A DNA stretch of 64,000 bases from Acetothermia bacterium 64_32 (lineage in GTDB: Bacteria; Bipolaricaulota; Bipolaricaulia; Bipolaricaulales; Bipolaricaulaceae), in the NCBI GenBank assembly GCA_001508155.1, contig LGFI01000007.1:1-64000 (forward strand), given 5' to 3'. Under the pieces are notes generated by a model. That model was not told the DNA's origin. It made no database searches and was given only the letters and a program-made list of their open reading frames with translations. Position numbers and translations under genes: made by a program. Positions 16,841-26,206 of this stretch are shown here, in pieces (position 1 is the stretch's first letter; each line of letters opens with the position of its first letter).

Positions 16841-16857
<17 letters not shown>
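14806..16857 (-). CDS. glyS: Glycyl-tRNA synthetase beta subunit
   Basis: The tRNA-binding subunit of the alpha2beta2 bacterial glycyl-tRNA synthetase. The 683-residue protein begins [14 protein letters not shown], the family N-terminus, and contains [23 protein letters not shown], the HD-like segment and the C-terminal anticodon-binding region with [16 protein letters not shown] near the end. The ATG at 16857 is chosen over longer open frame because the family motif begins there. It overlaps glyQ by 17 bp and folB by 4 bp. Confidence 0.96.
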
Positions 16858-17703
<846 letters not shown>

Positions 17704-17707
<4 letters not shown>

Positions 17708-18060
17708 GCCCCGATCGCCTCCCTTGCCACCTTCGCCAGCTGGGAGAAGGCCTCCGGGTCGTGGACGGCCAGATCAGCGAGCACCTTGCGGTTGAGGCCC
17801 ACCCCCGCCTTCCTGAGCCCGCCCATGAACTTGGAATAGGACAGGCCCTGCCCCCGGGCGGCGGCCCCGATGCGGATGATCCAAAGGCGCCGCATGTCCC
17901 GCTTCCTGAGCCGGCGCGAGGTATATTGGTGCACCAGGGCCTTGACCACCGCCTGCTTGGCGATCCGATAGCAGCTTTTCCTCTTCCCCTTAAAGCCCTT
18001 GGCCAGCCGCAGTACCTTGCGCCGTCTCTTGGCATGTTTTACGCCACCTGGTACACGCAT
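17704..18060 (-). CDS. rplT: 50S ribosomal protein L20
   Basis: A 118-residue basic protein of the large subunit that also represses its own operon in several bacteria. Hallmarks are the N-terminal basic helix with [44 protein letters not shown] and [10 protein letters not shown]. It begins 9 nt after the rpmI stop and overlaps glyQ by 4 bp. It is in the conserved infC-rpmI-rplT order. Confidence 0.97.
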
Positions 18061-18069
18061 CGTCCCCTC

Positions 18070-18261
18070 CTAGCTTGTAAGCAGCCTCCGAAGCCGGCGG
18101 GCATCGGCCCCGGTTACCTCCACCGGCCGCCGGGCCTGGCGACGGTACTGGGGCCGCTTCTTTGATAGCTTGTGCACGTAGCCCGCCCGCCTGCGGAAGA
18201 TCTTGCCGCTGGGCTTCACCTTAAACCGTTTGGCCGCGGACTTGTGCTTCTTTTTCTTCAC
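18070..18261 (-). CDS. rpmI: 50S ribosomal protein L35
   Basis: A 63-residue Lys/Arg-rich protein with the family core KKKHKSAAKRFKVKPSGKI and AGYVHKLSKKRPQYRRQ. It overlaps the 3' end of infC by 41 bp, an unusually long overlap for this pair, so its ribosome site (around GGGAGGAAAAGGTG) lies in the infC coding sequence. It sits in the standard position between infC and rplT. Confidence 0.97.
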   Translation of the reverse strand: MKKKKHKSAAKRFKVKPSGKIFRRRAGYVHKLSKKRPQYRRQARRPVEVTGADARRLRRLLTS

Positions 18262-18775
18262 CTTTTCCTCCCTTTTGCGGCAAGGGGGTGAGCAGCATCT
18301 GGAGGGTCCTGCCCTTGGTGACCGGGTCCTGGTCGACTTTAGCGATGTCCTGGGTGGCCTCCGCCACCCGTTTAAGCAGCTCCTCCCCCTTCCCCATATG
18401 GATGATCTGCCTCCCCTTGAAGAATATGGTCACCCGCACCTTGTCGCCGGCGGCCAAGAACCCCCGGATGCGGGCGAGTTTGGTCTTGAAGTCGTGTTCG
18501 CCCGTCTGGATGGTGAACTTGACCTCCTTCAGGCGCGAGGGCTTCTTCTGTTTCTTCTCCCGTTTCTCCAGCTGGTAGCGGTACTTCCCGTAGTCCACGA
18601 TCTTGCAGACCGTGGGGTTGGCCTCCGGGGCCACCTCTACCAGGTCAAGTCCCCGCTCCCTGGCAAGCTGCAGGGCACGGTCCAAGGGAGTCACCCCCAG
18701 GTTGCGACCGTCCGAGTCGATGAGGAGCACCTCCCGAGCCCGGATCTGTTCGTTTATACGAAACTGCCGTTTGAT
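18221..18775 (-). CDS. infC: Translation initiation factor IF-3 (AUC start codon)
   Basis: IF-3 binds the 30S subunit, prevents 50S joining and proofreads the start codon. With the AUC at 18775-18773 as start, the protein is 184 residues and begins MKRQFRINEQIRARE then VLLIDSDG, exactly the conserved IF-3 N-domain (INEQIRAREV). The first in-frame ATG/GTG/TTG is a GTG at 18730, which would remove the first N-domain strand. No conventional in-frame start precedes AUC. AAAGGGGG (18791-18784) lies about 8 nt upstream. C-domain marks include KEVKFTIQTGEHDFKTKLARIRGFL and VTIFFKGRQIIHMGKGEELL. A rare start lets IF-3 repress its own translation, as with the AUU start of E. coli infC. Confidence 0.93.
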   Translation of the reverse strand: MKRQFRINEQIRAREVLLIDSDGRNLGVTPLDRALQLARERGLDLVEVAPEANPTVCKIVDYGKYRYQLEKREKKQKKPSRLKEVKFTIQTGEHDFKTKLARIRGFLAAGDKVRVTIFFKGRQIIHMGKGEELLKRVAEATQDIAKVDQDPVTKGRTLQMLLTPLPQKGGKGEEKEAQVRGQTV

Positions 18776-18791
18776 ACGACCTACCCCCTTT
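18773..18791 (-). promoter_or_regulatory. Ribosome-binding site and AUC initiation codon of infC
   Basis: AAAGGGGG followed after about 8 nt by AUC. Spacing is right for initiation at AUC, and the codons after it encode the conserved IF-3 N-terminus. IF-3 discriminates against such codons, giving autogenous control. Confidence 0.75.
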
Positions 18792-18801
18792 CGTGAAGAT
18801 T

Positions 18802-19419
18802 TTAACCCACGTCCCGAGCCCTGGCCACGCCGTACAGGCCCTGGGCACGGATGAATTCGTCCACCGCCTTGGGCACCAGGCCTTCTGTGGGAAGGCCCTC
18901 CCGGTACCGCCGCCGGATCTCAGAGGAGGAAAGCTCGATCTCCTTCATATCCAGGAAGTATATCTCCGCCAAGTCGAACGGCTTTCGCCGGAAGGCCTCC
19001 CGCCCGATCCCCTTCCGGGGGGCCACGATGAACGGGCAGCTCAAAAGAAGCCTTTGCCAGTCCTTCCAGGTCTCGATCTCCAGGAAGGCATCCGCCCCCA
19101 GGATGTAGGCCACCCCCTCAGGATAGCGTTCCTTCATGAAGGCCACGGTGTCCACGGTGTAGGAGGGGCCTTGGGGGGTGAGTTCGAACCGGGAGACGCT
19201 CAGGCCGGGCCTCCCTTCGATGGCGAGCTTGACCATCCGGTAGCGCAGCTCGCCCGGGACCCCCTCGGCCACCTCCCGATGGGGGGGGCTTCCGGTGGGC
19301 AGGAAAATCACCCGTTTGAGTTGGCACTGGCGGAGGGCCTCCTCTGCCACCCGTAGGTGCCCGAGGTGGATCGGGTTGAACGTGCCCCCAAAAAGGCCCA
19401 CCTTATTCCGCGTACTCAA
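18802..19419 (-). CDS. nadD: Nicotinate-nucleotide adenylyltransferase
   Basis: NadD adenylylates nicotinate mononucleotide in NAD synthesis. The 205-residue protein has VGLFGGTFNPIHLGHLRVAEEA (nucleotidyltransferase HxGH motif), FLPTGSPPH, the substrate loop GPSYTVDT and LSSSEIRRRYREG (ISSTxIR-type motif). The TTG at 19419 overlaps obgE by 17 bp; a GTG at 19401 is an alternative that would start two residues before GLFGG. obgE-nadD adjacency is common in bacteria. infC begins about 26 bp downstream. Confidence 0.93.
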   Translation of the reverse strand: MSTRNKVGLFGGTFNPIHLGHLRVAEEALRQCQLKRVIFLPTGSPPHREVAEGVPGELRYRMVKLAIEGRPGLSVSRFELTPQGPSYTVDTVAFMKERYPEGVAYILGADAFLEIETWKDWQRLLLSCPFIVAPRKGIGREAFRRKPFDLAEIYFLDMKEIELSSSEIRRRYREGLPTEGLVPKAVDEFIRAQGLYGVARARDVG

Positions 19420-20671
19420 GCTCCACCTCGCCGATGCGGACCACGTCCCCGGGGGAAATCCCCTGCCGGCGGAGGGCGGCCATGACCCCCAACCGCTCCA
19501 GCCGCTCCAGGAGGTACTCCTGGGCATCCCGGGTGGAGAGGTCAAGTCGGCTCACCAGCCGTTCCACCCTTTCCCCCTTTACCACGAATACCCCACCCTC
19601 TTTGACCACCTGGAAAGCGGAGCCCGGGGGGGTGAGCCGCCAAACCCGCCGAGGGGGGCGGCCTCCCCCCTCCTCCGGGGGGATCTCCCCTAGCTTTTCC
19701 GCCAAAGCCATGACCAGCTCCCGCACCCCGTCCCCCCGGACGGCCGAGATCGGCCGAAGCTGGATCCCCTGCCGGCGAAACCGCCTCACCTCCAGGGCCA
19801 CCTGCTCTGGGGACAGGAGGTCCACCTTGTTCCCCGCCACCACCTCGGGCTTTCCGGCCAGCTCCTCCCAGGCCTCGATCTCCCTGCGGAGGGAGAAGTA
19901 GTCCTCCAGGGGATCCCGCCCCTCCACCCCCGCCAGGTCCACAAGGTGCAACAGGACCCGTGCCCGGGTGGCATGCTTCAGGAACCTGTCGCCCAGGCCT
20001 TTCCCCTCGTGGGCCCCCACCACCAGGCCGGGGAGATCGGCAACCACAAACGACCTTTGTTCGTCCACCTGCACCACGCCCAGGTTCGGGACCAGGGTGG
20101 TGAACGGGTAGGCGGCCACCTTGGCCTTCTTCTTAGAGATGCGGGAGATGAGGGAGGATTTCCCCACGTTTGGGAAGCCCACGATGCCCACGTCCGCCAG
20201 GACCCTGAGCTCGAGCTTGAGCCACCTCTCCTCCCCCGGTTCCCCCAGTTCCCGGATGCGGGGGGCCTGTCGGGTGGAGGTGGTGAAGGCCTTGTTGCCG
20301 CGGCCGCCGCGGCCGCCGCGGGCGATGACCACCTGCTGGCCTTCCTCGGTGAGATCGGCCAGGACCTCGCCGGAGTGCAGATCCCGCACCAGGGTCCCCA
20401 CCGGGACCAGGATCACGCAGTCCCGACCCCGTCCCCCGGTGCGACCGCCCGGCCCGCCGGGCCTTCCGTCCTCGGCGCGGAAGTGGACCTGGCTCTGGAA
20501 GTGGAGCAGGGTGTTCATGGAGCGGGTGGCTTTGAGGATCACATCCCCCCCACGCCCCCCATCCCCCCCATCCGGGGTCCCGCGGGGGTTATGCCGGCTT
20601 CGGTGGAAGCTGATGAGGCCATCCCCTCCCCGGCCGGAGGCGACGTGGATCCTCGCCTCGTCCAGCCACAT
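19403..20671 (-). CDS. obgE: Obg family GTPase (ribosome assembly)
   Basis: A large-subunit assembly GTPase. The 422-residue protein has the Gly-rich Obg fold (1-160, GDGGRGGDVIL, GRPGGPGGRTGGRG, ARGGRGGRGNKAF), the G domain with G1 GFPNVGKSS, G3 DLPG and G4 NKVD, and a C-terminal OCT domain (about 345-422) ending ELEYAE. It follows rpmA by 11 bp, the standard rplU-rpmA-obg arrangement, and overlaps nadD. Confidence 0.96.
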   Translation of the reverse strand: MWLDEARIHVASGRGGDGLISFHRSRHNPRGTPDGGDGGRGGDVILKATRSMNTLLHFQSQVHFRAEDGRPGGPGGRTGGRGRDCVILVPVGTLVRDLHSGEVLADLTEEGQQVVIARGGRGGRGNKAFTTSTRQAPRIRELGEPGEERWLKLELRVLADVGIVGFPNVGKSSLISRISKKKAKVAAYPFTTLVPNLGVVQVDEQRSFVVADLPGLVVGAHEGKGLGDRFLKHATRARVLLHLVDLAGVEGRDPLEDYFSLRREIEAWEELAGKPEVVAGNKVDLLSPEQVALEVRRFRRQGIQLRPISAVRGDGVRELVMALAEKLGEIPPEEGGGRPPRRVWRLTPPGSAFQVVKEGGVFVVKGERVERLVSRLDLSTRDAQEYLLERLERLGVMAALRRQGISPGDVVRIGEVELEYAE

Positions 20672-20682
20672 ATCGGGAGGGG

Positions 20683-20940
20683 CTACCCCTCCTCAAGCGG
20701 GATCACGTTCACGTATTTGCGCTTTCCCCCGGCGAACTGCACGCGGCCCTTTGCCTTGGCGTAGATGGTGAAGTCACGCCCCATACCCACGTTACGACCG
20801 GGATGGAAGCGGGTGCCCCGCTGGCGCACGATGATGCACCCGGGCCACACCAGCTCCCCACCGAAGCGTTTAATCCCCAGGCGCTGCCCGGGGGAGTCGT
20901 GAACGTTCTGCGTTGAACCCTGGCTGCTTTTGTGGGCCAT
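20683..20940 (-). CDS. rpmA: 50S ribosomal protein L27
   Basis: An 85-residue protein that reaches toward the peptidyl-transferase centre. It has [20 protein letters not shown] at the N-terminus, then [21 protein letters not shown] and [19 protein letters not shown]. There is no N-terminal extension of the type removed by the Prp protease in Firmicutes. It lies between the Prp-like gene and obgE. Confidence 0.97.
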   Translation of the reverse strand: MAHKSSQGSTQNVHDSPGQRLGIKRFGGELVWPGCIIVRQRGTRFHPGRNVGMGRDFTIYAKAKGRVQFAGGKRKYVNVIPLEEG

Positions 20941-20950
20941 CCTCCCCTCC

Positions 20951-21271
20951 CTAGACCTTCACGTCCAAGCCTATCTCCCGGACCGCCACCCGGCCCGGCC
21001 GGTCCCGCTCAAGCGACCTCAGGCCGAAAACCATCGTCTCCAGGATGGCATCGAGCTCCCGGTCCAAAAATATATCCGATCGGTCGACCCGAAAGCGGAA
21101 CGTCTCCCCCTCCCGCCACGCCTGGGGGGAAAGATGCAGGTAGTGGCGCATGCCCAACACCGGTGCCTCCACCAACGCCGAGGCGGCCAGGCCCTCCGGC
21201 GAGGAATCACCCTTTAGGGTCACGGACTGCACCCTCCCTTCCTCGTCCCGCTCTATCAGCACCTCTACCAT
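20951..21271 (-). CDS. Prp-like protein (YsxB family) without catalytic His/Cys
   Basis: A 106-residue protein between rplU and rpmA, exactly where the L27-processing cysteine protease Prp is encoded. The overall pattern fits Prp (N-terminal strand, LKGD, then AASALV corresponding to CAAVSAL, and a C-terminal [20 protein letters not shown] helix). The catalytic His is replaced by Asp22, the Cys-containing segment is shortened with Leu28 at the Cys position, and there is no Cys in the whole protein. With L27 also lacking the cleaved extension, a non-proteolytic ribosome-assembly role is likely. Family assignment rests partly on synteny. Confidence 0.7.
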   Translation of the reverse strand: MVEVLIERDEEGRVQSVTLKGDSSPEGLAASALVEAPVLGMRHYLHLSPQAWREGETFRFRVDRSDIFLDRELDAILETMVFGLRSLERDRPGRVAVREIGLDVKV

Positions 21272-21276
21272 GGCCG

Positions 21277-21594
21277 CTACCCCTTCCCTATGGACAGGAT
21301 CTTCGTCCTCATGTAGGGCTGCCGATATCCCTTCTTACGGCGGTAGCCCTTCTTGGGCCTGAAGCGCTGCACCACCACCTTGGGCAGGCGTCCCACCTCC
21401 TGTACCTCGCCGACGACCTGTGCCGACGGGAGGTACGGTCGGCCGACCTTCACCCCATCTCCGTTTTTAACGAGCAGCACGCGGTCGAAGTTGATCTTAT
21501 CGCCGGGGGCGTGGCCGGGGATGAGCTCATGCACCAAGCTCTCCCCCGGGGTCACCCGGTACTGCTTGCCACCGATCTCGATGACGGCATACAT
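21277..21594 (-). CDS. rplU: 50S ribosomal protein L21
   Basis: A 105-residue protein starting MYAVIEIGGKQYRVTPGE, the family N-terminus, with FDRVLLVKNGDGVKVGRPYL and a very basic C-terminus, RFRPKKGYRRKKGYRQPYMR. ATG 21594 has GGAGG eight nt upstream; earlier in-frame codons lack support. It is the first gene of the long leftward translation operon, with its own promoter. Confidence 0.97.
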   Translation of the reverse strand: MYAVIEIGGKQYRVTPGESLVHELIPGHAPGDKINFDRVLLVKNGDGVKVGRPYLPSAQVVGEVQEVGRLPKVVVQRFRPKKGYRRKKGYRQPYMRTKILSIGKG

Positions 21595-21613
21595 CCTCAA
21601 GCCTCCTTGCGCG

Positions 21614-21642
21614 ATTCTAGCTTGCCTGGGGGGCGGGCACAA
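21614..21642 (-). promoter_or_regulatory. Sigma-A-type promoter of the rplU operon
   Basis: TTGTGC (21642-21637), 17-bp spacer, TAGAAT (21619-21614). Transcription would start near 21607, leaving a leader of about 13 nt that contains the rplU Shine-Dalgarno. The promoter lies directly after the metG stop. Confidence 0.75.
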
Positions 21643-21644
21643 TG

Positions 21645-23609
21645 CTAGCGGATCCTGGTGCCGGGTTCCACCTCCCTGTCCGGGGAAAGGAGGGCCAATG
21701 TCCCGTCCGTGGCCGCGAGCACCATCCCCTCAGAGCGGATCCCGCGGATGGTGGCAGGCTTCAGGTTGGCCACCATGGCGATTAGCCTGCCTGAAAGCTC
21801 CTCCGGGGAGTAGTGGCCTTTTATCCCCGCCACCACCTGCACCTTGCGATCCCCCAGGTCCAGAAGGAGCTTGAGGAGCCTGTCGGCCCCGGGGATCTCC
21901 TGGGCCTGGAGGATCCGGGCCACGCGCAGGTCCAGCTTCTGGAATTCCTCGATGGAAACCAAGCCCTCCTCCTTCATGGCCTGATACCTCCTTTTAAGTT
22001 CCCCCACGTCCACGCGTTCCAGGAGGGGGGTCGGCTTGCGGGCCAAGGGGCGGCCGGGAAGGCCCTCCCGGACGTCGGAGAGCCTCCTTTCCTGGAGCCC
22101 AAGGAGCTCGTAGACCTGGCGGGAGAACATGGGGATGAACGGCTCCAAGAAGATGGCCAGGGCCTTAACCAGGTGGGCCGCCGATGCCACCGCCCGGGCA
22201 TCGTGTGTCTTCCAGGGGGCCTTGCGCTGGAAGTACTCGTTCCCCACCCGGGCGAGCTGGGCGATCCTCCTCAGGGCGGGGGCCAACGCCCCCCCCTCCA
22301 CCGTGCGCACCACAAACCCGTAGGTATCCTCGATGGCCGAGACGACCTCGGGATCCGTTTGGGCGGCCGGCACCCGGGCATCATGGCGGGACCACACAAA
22401 GGAGAGGACCCGGTGGATGAAGTTGGCGATGTTGTCCACCAAAACTGCGTTCACCGCCTTGTCGAACTCCTCCCAGGAGAAGTTGGTGTCCGTCTTCTCC
22501 GGGCGGTTGTAAAGGAGGTAGAAGCGCCAGTAAACCGGGGGCAAGAGCTCCAGGGCCTCGTCGGCGTAGATCCCCACCCGGCGGGTCTTGGAGAACTGCT
22601 CCCCCCCGATCCAGTTCAGGTACTCGGTGGCGGAGATCTGATCTGGCAGGTGATACCCCTGCCCTGAGGCGATGAGCTGACCGGGGAAGATCAGGGTGTG
22701 GAAGGGGACGTTGTCCTTCCCCTGGGTGTAGATCTGCCACACCTCCTCCCCGAACCAGAAGTCCTTCCACCGCTCCTCCTCCCCCCGCCTCCTGAAGTGC
22801 TCGATCGTGGCAGACACGTACCCCAGGGCGGCCTCCGCCCACACGTAGATCACCTTGCCCTCCGCTCCCTCGAACGGAGCTGGGATGCCCCACTCGATGT
22901 CCCGGGTCACCGCCCGGGGGCGAAGCCCCTCCTGGATCATCCGCTCGGTGAAAAGCTTTACGTTGCCCTGGAAGTCCCTGGCCTTAACGTATTCCAGGAG
23001 CCTTGGGGCGAGCCTTTCAAGGTCCAGGTACCAGTGGCGGGTTTTCCTGCGCACGATTTCGGTGGAGCCGCAGAAGGTGCAGTAGGGGTCCAGGAGCTCC
23101 TCCGGCTCAAGGAGGGTCCCGCAGGCGTCGCACTGGTTCCCCTGGGCCTGCGGGTACCCGCAACGGGGGCATGTACCCACGATGAACCTGTCGGCGAGGA
23201 ACCTCCTGCAGCCGTTGCAGAAGGCCCGCTCCTCCTCCCGGGAGATGATGTAGCCGTTCCTGTCCATCTCTTGGTAGATACGCTGCACGAACTCCTTGTG
23301 GACCGGCGACTCGGTGGTGGTGTAGTTGTCGATGGCGATCTCGAATCTCCTCAGGACCTGGGAGATCTCGTGGTGGACGCGGGCGGCGAGCTCCCCGGGG
23401 GAGAGGCCAAGCCGTTGGGCCTCGTACTCGATCTTGGTGCCGTGGGCGTCGGTGCCGGAGACGTGCAGGGTCTCGTACCCCATGAGGCGCCAGAAGCGGG
23501 TGAAGACCCCCCCCGAAAGGAGGCACCCCACCAGGTTCCCAAGGTGCAGCATCCCGGACCCATACGGCCAAGCGCTGCACACTAGCACTCGCTTTACCCC
23601 TTCCTTCAA
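21645..23609 (-). CDS. metG: Methionyl-tRNA synthetase
   Basis: A class I synthetase charging tRNA-Met. The 654-residue protein has VLVCSAWPYGSGMLHLGNL (HIGH region, here HLGN), a zinc-knuckle insert with CNGC, CPRCG, CDAC and CTFCG (about 130-180), the KMSKS equivalent QFSKTRRVG, and a C-terminal EMAP/OB tRNA-binding domain (about 555-654, FQKLDLRVARILQAQEIPG, then KPATIRGIRSEGMVLAA). The start is TTG 23609 after AAGGGGGT; a GTG at 23588 is possible. A TATAAT box lies upstream. Confidence 0.96.
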   Translation of the reverse strand: MKEGVKRVLVCSAWPYGSGMLHLGNLVGCLLSGGVFTRFWRLMGYETLHVSGTDAHGTKIEYEAQRLGLSPGELAARVHHEISQVLRRFEIAIDNYTTTESPVHKEFVQRIYQEMDRNGYIISREEERAFCNGCRRFLADRFIVGTCPRCGYPQAQGNQCDACGTLLEPEELLDPYCTFCGSTEIVRRKTRHWYLDLERLAPRLLEYVKARDFQGNVKLFTERMIQEGLRPRAVTRDIEWGIPAPFEGAEGKVIYVWAEAALGYVSATIEHFRRRGEEERWKDFWFGEEVWQIYTQGKDNVPFHTLIFPGQLIASGQGYHLPDQISATEYLNWIGGEQFSKTRRVGIYADEALELLPPVYWRFYLLYNRPEKTDTNFSWEEFDKAVNAVLVDNIANFIHRVLSFVWSRHDARVPAAQTDPEVVSAIEDTYGFVVRTVEGGALAPALRRIAQLARVGNEYFQRKAPWKTHDARAVASAAHLVKALAIFLEPFIPMFSRQVYELLGLQERRLSDVREGLPGRPLARKPTPLLERVDVGELKRRYQAMKEEGLVSIEEFQKLDLRVARILQAQEIPGADRLLKLLLDLGDRKVQVVAGIKGHYSPEELSGRLIAMVANLKPATIRGIRSEGMVLAATDGTLALLSPDREVEPGTRIR

Positions 23610-23635
23610 CGCCCTTACCCCCTTGCCAGGGGACG

Positions 23636-23641
23636 ATTATA
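23636..23641 (-). promoter_or_regulatory. -10 box of the metG promoter
   Basis: A perfect TATAAT in the metG-phosphorylase divergent gap, about 27 nt before the metG start, leaving room for a leader of about 20 nt containing AAGGGGGT. The -35 region is weak. Confidence 0.55.
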
Positions 23642-23716
23642 GGGGCAAAAAGCAGGCCTGGCTAAGGGGGCTTGTGGGGTTGCGGGTGGGGGCTGGGCGT
23701 TGTAGCTTTCGGTAGG

Positions 23717-25021
23717 ATGAGGGTAGTGGATCTGATCGAGAAAAAGAGGGATGGGGGGGAGCTCTCCCCCGGGGAGGTTCGCTGGCTGATCTCCGAGTAC
23801 GTGGCGGGGAGGGTCCCCGACTACCAGATGTCCGCCTTCCTCATGGCCGTTTACTTCCGGGGGATGACCGAGGACGAGACGGTGGCCCTCACCCAGGCCA
23901 TGGCGGAAAGCGGCGGCAGAATCGATCTTTCCCAGGTCCCTGGGACCAAGGTGGACAAGCACTCCACCGGGGGCGTAGGGGACACGATCACCCTAATCCT
24001 CGTCCCCCTCATGGGGGCAGCAGGGCTTGTGTGCGCCAAGCTCTCGGGCCGTGCCCTGGGCCATACCGGGGGCACCATCGATAAGTTCGAGGCCATCCCC
24101 GGGGTGCGAACGGAGCTTCCCCTCCGGAGGATCATCCAACAGGCGAAGGAGATCGGCGTTGTGATCGCCGACCACACCGCCGAGCTCGTCCCCGCCGACC
24201 GGATGCTGTACGAGCTGCGGGACGTGACCGGGACCGTCCCCTCCCTCCCCCTCATCGCAAGCTCCATCCTTTCCAAGAAGCTCGCCGGGGGGGCGGATGC
24301 CATCGTGCTCGATGTGAAGTGCGGCGATGGGGCCTTTATGCAAAAAAAGGAGGATGCCCAAAGGCTTGCCGAGACCCTGGTGCGGGTGGGGAATAGGCTC
24401 GGGAGGCGTTTCTGTGCCCTGATCACCGCCATGGACCAGCCCCTGGGCAGGATGGCCGGGAATGCCTTGGAGGTCCGGCAGGCGATCGAGGTCCTGCGGG
24501 GGGAGGGGCCGCCCGACCTCAGGGAGGTCACTCTGGCCTTGGGGGCCGAGCTCCTCGTTCTCGCTGGCGAAGAGAGGGAGGCCGAGGCCGCCAAGGTTCG
24601 CCTGGAAAGCCTAATCCGATCCGGTGCTGCCTGGGAGAAGTTCAGGGAGCTCGTCTCCGCCCAGGGCGGGGACCTCAAGGCGATCGAGGCCCCGGAGCTC
24701 CTTCCACGGGCAAAAGAGGTGGTGGAGGTTTGCTCCCCGGCATCCGGGTACGTGCAGCGGCTTTCCGCCCGCAAGGTGGGGATTGCTGCCGGGCTCCTCG
24801 GCGCCGGACGCGAGGTTAAAGGCCAGGCGGTGGACCCGGCCGCCGGGGTGGAGCTCCTCGCCAAGGTGGGCGACGAGGTGGAAGAAGGCCAGCCCCTGGC
24901 GCGCCTTCACGTCGGCCGCAAAGACCGCCTTGAGGAGGCAAAGCGCCTCATCGAGGAGGCCTACACGGTGGGCCCCAAGCGCCCTGCCCCCGGCCCGCTA
25001 ATCCTCGGAAACATCCGTTAA
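23717..25021 (+). CDS. pdp: Pyrimidine-nucleoside (thymidine) phosphorylase
   Basis: The enzyme reversibly phosphorolyses thymidine/uridine to base and (deoxy)ribose-1-phosphate in nucleoside salvage. The 434-residue protein has the family order: MRVVDLIEKKRDG, AFLMAVYFRGM, DKHSTGGVGDTITL (phosphate site), SGRALGHTGGTIDKFEAIPG (family signature), KKLAGGADAIVLDVKCGDGAFM, and a C-terminal lipoyl-like domain. The ATG at 23717 follows GGTAGG; an upstream in-frame extension has no ribosome site. It is divergent from metG. Thymidine versus broad pyrimidine specificity cannot be told from sequence. Confidence 0.93.
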   Translation: MRVVDLIEKKRDGGELSPGEVRWLISEYVAGRVPDYQMSAFLMAVYFRGMTEDETVALTQAMAESGGRIDLSQVPGTKVDKHSTGGVGDTITLILVPLMGAAGLVCAKLSGRALGHTGGTIDKFEAIPGVRTELPLRRIIQQAKEIGVVIADHTAELVPADRMLYELRDVTGTVPSLPLIASSILSKKLAGGADAIVLDVKCGDGAFMQKKEDAQRLAETLVRVGNRLGRRFCALITAMDQPLGRMAGNALEVRQAIEVLRGEGPPDLREVTLALGAELLVLAGEEREAEAAKVRLESLIRSGAAWEKFRELVSAQGGDLKAIEAPELLPRAKEVVEVCSPASGYVQRLSARKVGIAAGLLGAGREVKGQAVDPAAGVELLAKVGDEVEEGQPLARLHVGRKDRLEEAKRLIEEAYTVGPKRPAPGPLILGNIR

Positions 25022-25121
25022 ACCGAATCTCGGTGTTCTCTGTGGTGAAGCCATTGTTCCTTCGTGCCACGGTGAAACCTCGGGCCAAGTGGAAGTGTAG
25101 GATGAGGACGAGGTGATCAAA

Positions 25122-26180
25122 ATGCGAAGGGCACAGGTATTGGCAGCCTTGTTTCTGTGGAGCGTCCTTTCCTTGGCCAATGAGGCCTGGGTCGCAGTCA
25201 CCCTCGACCGGATCGAGTTCTCCGGAAACCTTATCTCCTGGCCAGCCTTTAAAGGAAACCCCATCATGTTCGCCTCGGTCGTGGGAACGGGGAACACCTA
25301 CCAAAAGCTCGTCTGGCCGTGGACCGGGTGGTTCACCATCGCCGATGAGGGGGGAGAACTTGTTCAGGAAACCGAGGCGATCCCCCTCTTCGTCCTGCCC
25401 GCCGATCAGATGGGGTCTCGCCTCGGGATCGCGATCCAGTTCCTGGGGAACACCGACTTCGACTGGGACCACCGCTACGTTCCGGAGGTGCTTTCCGACC
25501 TAGAAAAATACCTGCGCCGGCGGCTGCCCGCCTCCACCTATGTCCCCACGATCCCGGGGATGGGGGAGTCCGAACCCTCCTCGGGGCACGAGCCCCTCTA
25601 CGTTGCCCACTATGACGTCTTCGAGCCCTTCATCCGTGTCCTCGCTTCGGATGCCTGGAGCGGCGATATCCGTACCTTTACCGACGAAGTCCAGGCAGGC
25701 CATAACACAGTCCGGTTCCAGTATTCCATCCGGCGGGTATACCTTTCGGAAAACCTGCAGGCGCGGGTCGGGCTCGAGGGGATAAAGACCGTGGAGAACG
25801 GGGATTTCGCCAACGGAGAGGTCTTCATCTTGGCCCGGGCGATCTCCGGCTTCTCCACCTCGGGGGCGCCGGCTCAGCGCGCCGGCAGGATCCCGCCCTC
25901 GAGCCATTACTCCATGGGGGATGGCGAGGAAAAAGTCCTCTCGGCCGTGCTCTTCGAAGGCGAGGTAAAGCCCTTTCTCTACCTTGAAATCCTCGCTTGG
26001 GACGAGGACAACCCCGAGGTCGGGGACCAGCACGATCTCCTTGGCGGCTTCTTCGGCCTCTGGCTCCCATGGCGGCTTTCGAACCTTCCAGGCGGCGAGA
26101 AGGAACTCGTCATCCCCAAGGAAACCCCGGACGGCGAGGTCCTCTTCTACCTGCGGGTGGAACTTCTCGGCCAGTCCTAA
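25122..26180 (+). CDS. Secreted hypothetical protein
   Basis: A 352-residue exported protein with a signal peptide (MRRAQVLAALFLWSVLSLA, cleavage near residue 20) and a mature part rich in aromatic and acidic residues, probably all beta. Two beta-sandwich-like regions are suggested (residues 25-115 and 150-340). No family is recognised. The ATG at 25122 has the near-perfect ribosome site GAGGTGAT four bases upstream; a GTG at 25113 lies inside that site. It converges on the deacetylase/esterase gene with 26 bp between stops. Confidence 0.75.
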   Translation: MRRAQVLAALFLWSVLSLANEAWVAVTLDRIEFSGNLISWPAFKGNPIMFASVVGTGNTYQKLVWPWTGWFTIADEGGELVQETEAIPLFVLPADQMGSRLGIAIQFLGNTDFDWDHRYVPEVLSDLEKYLRRRLPASTYVPTIPGMGESEPSSGHEPLYVAHYDVFEPFIRVLASDAWSGDIRTFTDEVQAGHNTVRFQYSIRRVYLSENLQARVGLEGIKTVENGDFANGEVFILARAISGFSTSGAPAQRAGRIPPSSHYSMGDGEEKVLSAVLFEGEVKPFLYLEILAWDEDNPEVGDQHDLLGGFFGLWLPWRLSNLPGGEKELVIPKETPDGEVLFYLRVELLGQS

Positions 26181-26206
26181 GCCGGTTTGGGGGCGGTGTC
26201 CCTCGC

